A stretch of 64,000 bases of DNA from JABJGO01 sp963921245. GTDB taxonomy: Bacteria; Pseudomonadota; Alphaproteobacteria; Rhodospirillales; Casp-alpha2. Shown here one piece after another: positions 45,333 through 52,692 of the stretch (positions are counted from its first letter, which is position 1; each line of letters starts with the position of its first letter). The notes beneath the pieces are model-generated. The model was not told the origin of the DNA and searched no databases. It saw only the letters and a program-made list of their open reading frames with translations. Location: positions 2,480,001-2,544,000 of the forward strand of contig CAWUEY030000001.1 in assembly GCA_963921245.4 (NCBI GenBank), given 5' to 3'. A program made the translations under genes and the position numbers.

Positions 45333-45755
45333 TTATTCGTTTGCGGCTGTCGTGTCACTTACCGGCGACAAGGCAAATTGAACACGCGTCCAGTCCTTTG
45401 AAATCGGGCTCGCGAAGATCACCAGAAGCTCATTGTCGCGGCGATACGTATTGAGTCCTGCCTGATACCAGCCGAGTTGCGGCAGGCTGGCTCGATAGAA
45501 TTCCGCCACCTGAAGCTCTGTTACCCGACCTTCTGCGTATGCCTCCACGTAGCGGCCTTCCGCCGAGTCAAAAACCAGTGTTGTATCCAGGTTCTCGGCC
45601 AATCCAGGCATCAGTGGCATATCTTCGACACCACTCAGGAAGGCGGCTTCCTGTGCCTGGGCTGAAGCGATCCACAGCCAGCACCCCGTTGCGACGAGGA
45701 ACACAACGGTACTCCTGATCGCCATCGTCCTGAAAGCGCGGGGAAAAACAGTCAT
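45333..45755 (-). CDS. Exported protein of unknown function downstream of mutM
   Basis: About 140 residues from the ATG at 45755; another ATG at 45725 begins right at the signal peptide MAIRSTVVFLVATGCWLWIA, cleaved near AQAQEA. The frame also runs far upstream, into the end of mutM, but that part is unlikely. The mature protein is a small alpha/beta domain (GRVTELQVAEFYRASLPQLG, then YRRDNELLVIFASP) of a kind found next to mutM in alphaproteobacteria. Function unknown; a periplasmic location is predicted from the signal peptide. Confidence 0.7.
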   Translation of the reverse strand: MTVFPRAFRTMAIRSTVVFLVATGCWLWIASAQAQEAAFLSGVEDMPLMPGLAENLDTTLVFDSAEGRYVEAYAEGRVTELQVAEFYRASLPQLGWYQAGLNTYRRDNELLVIFASPISKDWTRVQFALSPVSDTTAANE

Positions 45756-45822
45756 AGCGCTTATACATATATCGCCGCGCCGGTTGAATTGCCAGCATTC
45801 TCGTATCCGGGCCGGATTTGGC

Positions 45823-46653
45823 TCACCGTTGGCACGATGAGCAAAAGAACGTTGACCGGCCGGATTGGACAATCTGTTTAATCCGCTTATCTACCCCGCA
45901 TCGCGGGCAAGCCTCGCCCGAGCGATCATAGACGGCGAAGCGGTGCTGAAAGTAGCCCAGCTCCCCGGTCGTCTGGCGATGATCACGCAGAGAGGACCCG
46001 CCAGCCTCAATGGCGTCTCTCAACACGTCACGGATAGCCTTGGTGAGTTTCACCGCTCGACCGCCCTGAACGGTAACCGCGCGGCGGCGCGGCGATATCC
46101 CAGCCCAAAATAGGGCTTCCGACACATAAATATTACCGAGGCCAGCAACCACGGTCTGGTCCAGTAAAGCCGCCTTGATGGGTGCCTTCCGTCCCTTGAG
46201 ACGATCAGCCAGAACGGTCGCATCAAATCCGTCACTGAGCGGCTCGGGCCCAAGTTTTTCGATCATGGCGTGCTGTTTCAGTTTCGAAGTCTCAACCAAA
46301 TCAACAAATCCGAAGCGGCGGGCATCATTGAAACGAACGATGGTTCCCCTATCTGTTTCAAAGATGACATGATCGTGTTTTGCCTCGGGCGGGGGCTCTT
46401 GCTCGTAGATCAAAACCCGCCCCGACATACCCAGATGCCAGATCAGGGTCAGGTCGCCCTCTAAATGTACAAGGAGATACTTCGCGCGGCGATCAAGTCC
46501 GGAAATCCGCCGACCGGTCAGCAACTGCCCAAACCCGTCAGGGATGGGAAATCTGAGATCGGCTCGCCGGGCAAGGGCCTTTTTAAGAACCCGGCCATCA
46601 AGAACGGGTTGCAATCCTCGTCGAACAGTTTCAACTTCGGGTAACTCGGGCAT
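45823..46653 (-). CDS. mutM: Formamidopyrimidine-DNA glycosylase
   Basis: 276 residues. It removes 8-oxoguanine and formamidopyrimidines from DNA. N-terminal MPELPEVETVRRGLQPVLDG supplies the catalytic Pro2 and Glu3; Lys in the RAKYLLVHLEGDLTLIWHLG region and the helix-two-turn-helix GLGNIYVSEALFWAGISPRR follow. The C-terminal zinc finger has CPRCGVDKRIKQIVQSGRST and FFCSSCQ (C4 type). Divergent from ubiE with 63 bp between starts. Confidence 0.97.
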   Translation of the reverse strand: MPELPEVETVRRGLQPVLDGRVLKKALARRADLRFPIPDGFGQLLTGRRISGLDRRAKYLLVHLEGDLTLIWHLGMSGRVLIYEQEPPPEAKHDHVIFETDRGTIVRFNDARRFGFVDLVETSKLKQHAMIEKLGPEPLSDGFDATVLADRLKGRKAPIKAALLDQTVVAGLGNIYVSEALFWAGISPRRRAVTVQGGRAVKLTKAIRDVLRDAIEAGGSSLRDHRQTTGELGYFQHRFAVYDRSGEACPRCGVDKRIKQIVQSGRSTFFCSSCQR

Positions 46654-46716
46654 AGCGCCACCTTAGCCTGTCTGTAAAAACCGGGCTATGGTCAGTTGCC
46701 TTAAATGGAAGCATAA

Positions 46717-47475
46717 ATGTCACAACACCCGACAAACGATCAGGACACGACCCATTTCGGTTTTCAGACCGTGGAGCGAACGGAAAAAGCGGGCCTGGTT
46801 CGTTCCGTGTTCGATTCTGTTGCGCCTAAGTATGACCTGATGAACGATTTGATGAGCGGTGGCATCCATCGGCTATGGAAAGCATCCCTGATCAACCACC
46901 TCCGCCCCGCGCCTTCCATTAATCTGCTCGACGTGGGCGGTGGCACCGGGGACATCGCCTTTCGCTTTCTGAACCGCGGCGGCGGCGCGGTCAAGGTCAT
47001 TGATATTAGCGAGGAAATGCTGGCGGTTGGACGCGATAGAGCTATTGATCGGGGATATCTTGACACTATCGAATGGGTCGTTGGTGATGCGGAAAACCTG
47101 CCGGTTGAAGATTCCTGTGTCGATGCCTTCACAATTGCTTTTTGTATTCGAAACGTAACCCACATTGATCGGGTGCTACGCGAAGCACGGCGGGTACTAA
47201 AGCCGGGTGGACATTTTCTTTGCCTAGAATTTTCAACTGTCTCCCTGCCCTGGCTTTCCAGACTCTACGATCTCTATTCCTTCAAGGTTTTACCAACCCT
47301 CGGCGGTGTGGTTGCCAATGATCGGAATTCCTACCAATACCTTGCGGAAAGTATTCGCAAATTTCCTGATCAATCCACTTTTACCGCCATGATCGAGGCC
47401 GCTGGCCTGTCCCGGGTCCGGTGTCACAGCCTGTCGGGCGGAATTGCTGCCATCCACTCAGCCTGGCGCATCTGA
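46717..47475 (+). CDS. ubiE: Ubiquinone/menaquinone biosynthesis C-methyltransferase
   Basis: 252 residues. It methylates the demethyl-benzoquinol ring using S-adenosylmethionine. N-terminal THFGFQTVERTEKAGLVRSV and VAPKYDLMNDLMSGGIHRLW are UbiE signatures; the SAM-binding motif is LLDVGGGTGDIAFRF; later FCIRNVTHIDRVLREARRVL and the C-terminal HSLSGGIAAIHSAWRI complete it. The usual next gene in this class is ubiB, but here coaBC follows after about 130 bp. Confidence 0.96.
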   Translation: MSQHPTNDQDTTHFGFQTVERTEKAGLVRSVFDSVAPKYDLMNDLMSGGIHRLWKASLINHLRPAPSINLLDVGGGTGDIAFRFLNRGGGAVKVIDISEEMLAVGRDRAIDRGYLDTIEWVVGDAENLPVEDSCVDAFTIAFCIRNVTHIDRVLREARRVLKPGGHFLCLEFSTVSLPWLSRLYDLYSFKVLPTLGGVVANDRNSYQYLAESIRKFPDQSTFTAMIEAAGLSRVRCHSLSGGIAAIHSAWRI

Positions 47476-47606
47476 TCCATCAAAAAATCCCCTTGCGTAG
47501 CAGGGACGTGTGGATTATTTTAAACACATAAAATTTACGTGAAATAATTTTATTTTTTCCTTGCGCGGGGTTAATGTAAGAAACCCACACATTGAGTGGA
47601 GCGGTG

Positions 47607-48815
47607 ATGATGGAAAACAAACGGGTTTTATTGATCGTAGCGGGCGGTATCGCCGCCTATAAAACGCCGGAACTGGTTCGCTTAATCCGCAAACAGGGTG
47701 GCAGCGTTCGGGTGATTTTGAGTGCATCCGGCGCACAGTTTGTTACGCCCATGGCCCTGGGCTCAGTCAGTGGCGATATGGTCTACTCGGACCTGTTTTC
47801 GCTGACCGAAGAAAACGACATGGGTCACATTCAGCTTTCCCGAGAGGCGGATATCCTGGTTGTTGCGGCGGCAACGGCAGATATCATGGCAAAAATGGCG
47901 GCGGGCCTCGCCGACGATTTGGCCAGTACGGCATTACTGGCCACCGATAAGCCGGTGATGATCGCGCCGGCCATGAATATTCGGATGTGGGAACACCCTG
48001 CTACTCAGGCAAATGTCGAAACCCTTCGAGACCGCGGTATCACGTTTATTGGCCCGGAAGAAGGTGACATGGCCTGCGGTGAGTATGGCATGGGCCGCAT
48101 GGCCGAGCCTGTTTCCATTTTAGACGCCATCGCGGGGTTTTTCGGGCGTTCCAGGCGGCTCGCCGGGCGGCGCGCCCTCGTCACCAGTGGGCCGACCCAT
48201 GAAGCCATCGACCCTGTTCGCTACATTGCCAACCGGTCTTCCGGCAAACAAGGGCACGCCATCGCGTCCGCCATGGCGGGTCTCGGTGCGCGAACAACAC
48301 TGGTTTCCGGACCAACAGCCTTGCCGGATCCAGCGGGTGTTGACGTCATACGTGTAGAATCAGCGCGGGACATGCTGGCGGCCTGTAAAAAAGCTCTGCC
48401 GTTGGATATAGCCGTCTGCGCCGCGGCTGTTGCCGACTGGCGCCCCGAAACAGAGGCCATGAGCAAACTGAAAAAGCAAGCAGGCCGTGCCCAGGCCGCC
48501 ATGACCCTGACAGAAAATCCGGACATTCTGGCGACCCTTGCGACCGCCGGCAACAAGCGCCCAGGCCTGTTGGTGGGTTTTGCGGCGGAAACCGATGATG
48601 TCTTGACCAATGCCCGCAAGAAACGCGCCTCAAAGGGTTGTGACTGGATACTCGCCAATGATGTCTCTGAAGGCACTGGCACCTTCGGCGGCGATACCAA
48701 TGTCATTCATCTGGTTGATCAGGATGGTGTTGAAACATGGCCACGGTTGAGCAAGGACGCTATCGCGGAACGCCTTGCGGAGCGGATCGCCAGCACACTG
48801 GAGGCGGGTACATGA
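47607..48815 (+). CDS. coaBC: Bifunctional phosphopantothenoylcysteine decarboxylase/phosphopantothenate-cysteine ligase
   Basis: 402 residues from the ATG at 47607, chosen because GGAG lies about 7 bases upstream (a second ATG is adjacent and a TTG frame opens 15 bases earlier). The CoaC half has VLLIVAGGIAAYKTPELVRL and the FMN/catalytic IAPAMNIRMWEHPATQANV; the CoaB half has RALVTSGPTHEAIDPVRYI and SSGKQGHAIASA. Two consecutive steps of coenzyme A synthesis. Overlaps dut by four bases. Confidence 0.96.
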   Translation: MMENKRVLLIVAGGIAAYKTPELVRLIRKQGGSVRVILSASGAQFVTPMALGSVSGDMVYSDLFSLTEENDMGHIQLSREADILVVAAATADIMAKMAAGLADDLASTALLATDKPVMIAPAMNIRMWEHPATQANVETLRDRGITFIGPEEGDMACGEYGMGRMAEPVSILDAIAGFFGRSRRLAGRRALVTSGPTHEAIDPVRYIANRSSGKQGHAIASAMAGLGARTTLVSGPTALPDPAGVDVIRVESARDMLAACKKALPLDIAVCAAAVADWRPETEAMSKLKKQAGRAQAAMTLTENPDILATLATAGNKRPGLLVGFAAETDDVLTNARKKRASKGCDWILANDVSEGTGTFGGDTNVIHLVDQDGVETWPRLSKDAIAERLAERIASTLEAGT

Positions 48816-49327
48816 GCGCCTCCGTTACGGTGCCGGTCAACAGGCTATCCCATGCGAACGATCTGGAACTGCCGGTTTATGCAACGGGCCATGCGGCGGG
48901 TGCCGACCTGCGCGCGGCTGTGGCGGAAACAACCATTTTGCAACCCGGTGCCGTGGCCATTGTGCCCACCGGAATTGCGATCGCCCTGCCGGAAGGGTAT
49001 GAAGCGCAGGTGCGCCCACGGTCGGGCCTTGCCGCCAAACATGGCGTTACCGTCCTCAACAGCCCGGGCACCATCGATGCAGACTACCGGGGAGAGATCG
49101 GGGCCATCCTTATCAATCACGGACAGGAGCCCTTTACCATCGAGCGGGGCATGCGCATTGCCCAACTGGTTGTGGCCCCGGTATCAATCGCTCACTGGAA
49201 AGAAACAGGAATCCTGCCGGGCAGTGTCCGCGGCAGCGGTGGTTTTGGCTCAACAGGCACCGGAAAAAACCCCGCATCCATAGACGAACACACCGAAGAA
49301 GAGAGAGAAGGAGCAGCGTCATGCTGA
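48812..49327 (+). CDS. dut: dUTP pyrophosphatase
   Basis: 171 residues from the ATG at 48812, which overlaps the coaBC stop (ATGA), a coupled arrangement; the longer frame has no family similarity at its start. The enzyme hydrolyses dUTP to keep uracil out of DNA. Motifs: HAAGADLRAAV (1), RPRSGLAAKHGVTVLNSPGT (2, 3) and the C-terminal RGSGGFGSTG (5). A trailing acidic tail of about 20 residues extends to the stop, which lies inside the next gene's start. Confidence 0.96.
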   Translation: MSASVTVPVNRLSHANDLELPVYATGHAAGADLRAAVAETTILQPGAVAIVPTGIAIALPEGYEAQVRPRSGLAAKHGVTVLNSPGTIDADYRGEIGAILINHGQEPFTIERGMRIAQLVVAPVSIAHWKETGILPGSVRGSGGFGSTGTGKNPASIDEHTEEEREGAASC

Positions 49328-49776
49328 AACTCTCCCGTAAAATGAATTACGCCATCGAAGCGGTTCTTGATATTGCCTATAACGCCGGAAGCACGCCTGT
49401 GCAAAGTCAGGAAATCACCCGGCGTCAGGGCATACCAAAGCGCTATCTGGAACAGGCGCTTCAGCATCTCGTCAAAAACGACATCCTGTTAGGGGTCCGC
49501 GGCCCAAGAGGCGGTTATCGGCTGGCTCGAGAACGGCGGCGGATCACCATTGGCGATATCGCCCGCGTGGTGCATCAAATGGAAGTGGCCGAGCGAAAAA
49601 AGGCTGACCCGTGTGCCTCCGAATTAGGTTTGAAGGTCGTTCGGCCTATCCTTCAAGACCTTGAGACCGATATGATGGGCAAGCTGGATGCCATTTCCAT
49701 TGACGATCTTTGCGACCAGGCCCTTAGCGCCAGCGTAGCGAGCGAAGGCCGACAAAATCTCGACTTTAGTATCTGA
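49321..49776 (+). CDS. Rrf2-family transcriptional regulator upstream of cysK
   Basis: 151 residues. A winged helix (KLSRKMNYAIEAVLDIAYNA, then QEITRRQGIPKRYLEQALQH and the wing LGVRGPRGGYRLARERRRIT) is followed by a dimerisation helix. IscR-like members bind Fe-S through three Cys; this protein shows only one Cys (in DPCASELG), so it is more like the cluster-free CymR type that senses cysteine synthase. It overlaps the dut stop by 7 bases and precedes cysK by 17, which supports a role in cysteine metabolism. Confidence 0.88.
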   Translation: MLKLSRKMNYAIEAVLDIAYNAGSTPVQSQEITRRQGIPKRYLEQALQHLVKNDILLGVRGPRGGYRLARERRRITIGDIARVVHQMEVAERKKADPCASELGLKVVRPILQDLETDMMGKLDAISIDDLCDQALSASVASEGRQNLDFSI

Positions 49777-49793
49777 ACAAAAAACCTCTTGAG

Positions 49794-50774
49794 ATGGAAC
49801 ACCATATCATGACAATACCCGCATCCCCGCGAGGAAAAATTTACGGTTCAATTCTGGAAACCATTGGCGGAACCCCGCTGGTTCGACTGGATCGACTGGC
49901 TGAAGTTACGGGTTGTAAGGCTACCCTGCTTGGGAAGTGTGAATTCTTCAACCCGTTGGCATCCGTCAAGGATCGCATCGGATTTGCCATGATCGAAGCC
50001 GCAGAAAAGGAAGGCCGCCTGAAACCCGACGGAATTCTGGTGGAGCCGACTTCCGGCAACACGGGGATTGCTCTTGCCTTTGTATGCGCCGCAAAAGGTT
50101 ATCGGTTGATCCTGACCATGCCTGAAAGCATGTCCATGGAACGGCGGAAAATGCTCCTTTTTCTGGGGGCCGAACTGGAACTGACACCAGCGATCAAAGG
50201 CATGGCCGGTGCCATTGAGCGGGCAAAGGAAATCGTCGCAGAAAACGACAGGGCAATGATGTTGCAGCAGTTTGAAAACCCCGCCAATCCGGCCATCCAT
50301 CGCGATACGACAGCCGAAGAAATTTGGCAAGATACGGACGGGATGGCGGATGTGCTGATCAGTGGTGTCGGCACCGGCGGGACGCTAACGGGTGTCGCAG
50401 ATGTCCTGAAACAAAAGAAGCCCGGATTTCACGTGGTCGCTGTGGAGCCGGAAGACAGCCCCATTTTATCTGGCGGAATGCCTGGCCCCCACAAGATTCA
50501 GGGTATTGGCGCCGGTTTCGTACCCGGCAACCTGAACACGGATCAGGTTGACGAAGTTCTCAAGATCGGAAACGAAACCGCCTTTGCCATGTCTCGACGG
50601 GTAGCCGCCCTGGAAGGACTGCCGGTCGGGATTTCATCCGGTGCCGCGCTGGCCGCCGCGGTCGAGGTTGGTCAGCGTGATGATATGGCAGACAAAATGA
50701 TCGTCGCTATCGTGCCGTCGTTTGCAGAACGGTATTTGTCCACACCCCTGTTCGACGGACTGAACACGGAATGA
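49794..50774 (+). CDS. cysK: Cysteine synthase A (O-acetylserine sulfhydrylase)
   Basis: 326 residues from the first ATG; an ATG 15 bases later is an alternative. It forms cysteine from O-acetylserine and sulfide with pyridoxal phosphate. PLP-Lys in NPLASVKDRIGFAMIE, the substrate loop VEPTSGNTGIALAFV and the phosphate loop ISGVGTGGTLTGVADVLK are present. The C-terminus is intact (GLPVGISSGAALAAAVEV). Directly behind the Rrf2-type gene and in front of moeB. Confidence 0.94.
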   Translation: MEHHIMTIPASPRGKIYGSILETIGGTPLVRLDRLAEVTGCKATLLGKCEFFNPLASVKDRIGFAMIEAAEKEGRLKPDGILVEPTSGNTGIALAFVCAAKGYRLILTMPESMSMERRKMLLFLGAELELTPAIKGMAGAIERAKEIVAENDRAMMLQQFENPANPAIHRDTTAEEIWQDTDGMADVLISGVGTGGTLTGVADVLKQKKPGFHVVAVEPEDSPILSGGMPGPHKIQGIGAGFVPGNLNTDQVDEVLKIGNETAFAMSRRVAALEGLPVGISSGAALAAAVEVGQRDDMADKMIVAIVPSFAERYLSTPLFDGLNTE

Positions 50775-50802
50775 CAATCGTAGAACAAGATAGAGCCCCT
50801 GA

Positions 50803-51612
50803 ATGGATTTTTCGGAACAACAGGTCCAACGCTATGCCCGGCATATTCTGCTTCCAGAGATCGGCGGAGAAGGTCAGGCAAAGCTGTTGAACAGCCGGGT
50901 TCTCGTTGTCGGTGCGGGCGGATTGGGGTCGCCGATCATCCTGTATCTTGCCGCCGCCGGCATCGGCCACATCGGTGTGATCGACCATGATGTGGTTGAT
51001 CTGTCAAATCTCCAGCGTCAGGTCCTGCATACCACGGACCGCGTTGGTATCCCCAAGGTTGAAAGCGCCCGTGAAACCATCGCCGGTATCAACCCGGAGG
51101 TTACCCTGGAAGTCCACCAATCACGGCTCGGCAACGCTAACGTGATGAAGCTTTTTAACCGGTACGACGTCATTGCAGACGGCTCGGACAACTTCGAGAC
51201 ACGATTCCTGATCAATGATGCGGCTTTTTTCGCAAAAATACCGCTGGTTTCAGCCGCCATCCTGCGCTTTGACGGACAGATGTCCACGTACAAGGCTTTT
51301 GCCGTCGATGGAGACGGTGACCATGGCCCCTGTTATCGCTGCATCTTTCGCGAGCCGCCACCGCCCGGGCAAATTCCATCCTGCGCAGAAGCCGGCGTTC
51401 TGGGTGCCTTGTGTGGTGTCATGGGTTCACTGCAAGCCACCGAGGTGGTCAAGGAACTTCTGGGGATTGGCGACAGCTTGTCGGGCACCCTGATGATGTA
51501 CGAAGGGCTGACCACAGAGTTTCGCCGCATTGGCGTGCGTGCAGATCCCGGATGTCCATTGTGCGGCAAAGAGCCGGAGATCACCGACCTGAGCATCCAC
51601 AATGAGCACTGA
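50803..51612 (+). CDS. moeB: E1-like sulfur-carrier adenylyltransferase (MoeB/ThiF family)
   Basis: 269 residues. It adenylates the C-terminal Gly of a MoaD- or ThiS-like carrier. The nucleotide loop is in VLVVGAGGLGSPIILYLAAA (GAGGLGS at 37-43), DGSDNFETRFLINDA follows, and the zinc Cys pairs are CYRC and CPLCG; a conserved catalytic Cys lies in IPSCAEAGVLGALCG. There is no rhodanese domain, so it is the short bacterial MoeB form. Overlaps the next gene by 11 bases. The partner carrier is not in the window. Confidence 0.88.
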   Translation: MDFSEQQVQRYARHILLPEIGGEGQAKLLNSRVLVVGAGGLGSPIILYLAAAGIGHIGVIDHDVVDLSNLQRQVLHTTDRVGIPKVESARETIAGINPEVTLEVHQSRLGNANVMKLFNRYDVIADGSDNFETRFLINDAAFFAKIPLVSAAILRFDGQMSTYKAFAVDGDGDHGPCYRCIFREPPPPGQIPSCAEAGVLGALCGVMGSLQATEVVKELLGIGDSLSGTLMMYEGLTTEFRRIGVRADPGCPLCGKEPEITDLSIHNEH

Positions 51613-52042
51613 AGAGCACGCCAGCCTGTCAATCGTCGTCTATGACGGCCATTTCGACAAAATTCACTATGCCCTTGCCATGGCATCATCAGCGGCTGCA
51701 CTCGACAAACCTGCCACGCTGTTTTTTACCATGGATGCTGTTCGCGCCCTGATGACGGACACAGATGGCAATCCGGCGTGGCGCGCATTGCCGGTATCCC
51801 GGGGAACCCACGCCAACGGTGGGGCCATGGATGATGAACTTGCGGAAAAATTCATCGGCACCTTCGAAGAGTTGTTAAGGGCCTGCCTCGACATGGGGGT
51901 AACTGTCATGGTGTGCGAGATGGGTCTAAAAGCCTGTGATCTCGGCGTGGAACATTTGCGCGATGATATACCCGTCACACCGGGTGGGTTGGTCACGTTT
52001 TTGACCCATGTCTCGAAAGATGGGTCGGTAGTGTTTATCTGA
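51602..52042 (+). CDS. DsrE-family small protein
   Basis: 146 residues. The DsrE/DsrF/TusD fold is seen in LSIVVYDGHFDKIHYALAMA and the C-terminal GVTVMVCEMGLKACDLGVEH, which carries two Cys that may be the reactive site. Such proteins relay persulfide sulfur or belong to peroxiredoxin-like complexes. It overlaps moeB by 11 bases, so the two are likely produced together. The actual partner is unknown. Confidence 0.75.
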   Translation: MSTEEHASLSIVVYDGHFDKIHYALAMASSAAALDKPATLFFTMDAVRALMTDTDGNPAWRALPVSRGTHANGGAMDDELAEKFIGTFEELLRACLDMGVTVMVCEMGLKACDLGVEHLRDDIPVTPGGLVTFLTHVSKDGSVVFI

Positions 52043-52053
52043 TTGACGCCACG

Positions 52054-52689
52054 TCACCCGTCTCCGGGGCACGGTGTTCCTGCGGCGGCCCATTTCATCA
52101 GAAAATCCATGGACTCCTGAAGCGAATAGGGTACCGGTTCCCGGGTGCCGCCGGGGTTCCATGCCCAGTGCAGAATCAAATCGTGATCCAAATGGGCGGC
52201 GAGGTCCTTGATGCTCCGCCCGCCATTTCGATCGGGGTCCTTGAGTTGATTGCAGATGTAATCCGACGACTTGCCAAACCATTCAGCCTGCACAGGGGCC
52301 AGAGCCCATGCCATCGCCACCTTGGGTGGGGAATGCGGCATTTCATTGGTCGCCGGGTTGGTTTCCCTTTGGGTCGTGTGACATGTTCCGCACGGGACTG
52401 TTTCTGCGCCAACCCGGCTATTCCCGGCATTAATGCTCATCCCGTGAGGGCGCGTCTTGCCATAACTGGGGCCGGACCACATGGGCACATTGTCCGCACC
52501 CACATGGCAGTTCGAACACCGGGGATGAGAGGCAATCTCATAGAATCGCTGCCAGTTTTCCAACCCCTCTTCCTGACTGATCGACCCTGCCGGAAACGCG
52601 TTGATGACCCGCCCGACAAGCCCTTCAGCAGCATGTGCCGTGACAATGCTCCAGATCAGAGCCGCTGCAACAACAGCGCCTCTCAGCAT
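52054..52689 (-). CDS. Exported diheme c-type cytochrome of the molybdenum hydroxylase cluster
   Basis: 211 residues with a signal peptide (GAVVAAALIWSIVTAHA, cleavage near AHAAEG). Two heme motifs: C58-S-N-C61-H62 and C100-G-T-C103-H104. No transmembrane helix other than the signal is seen, so it should be periplasmic and soluble. It lies 3 bp after the large-subunit gene, so it is probably its electron acceptor. Cytochromes of this kind accompany isoquinoline 1-oxidoreductase-type enzymes. Confidence 0.85.
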   Translation of the reverse strand: MLRGAVVAAALIWSIVTAHAAEGLVGRVINAFPAGSISQEEGLENWQRFYEIASHPRCSNCHVGADNVPMWSGPSYGKTRPHGMSINAGNSRVGAETVPCGTCHTTQRETNPATNEMPHSPPKVAMAWALAPVQAEWFGKSSDYICNQLKDPDRNGGRSIKDLAAHLDHDLILHWAWNPGGTREPVPYSLQESMDFLMKWAAAGTPCPGDG

Positions 52690-52692
52690 TGC

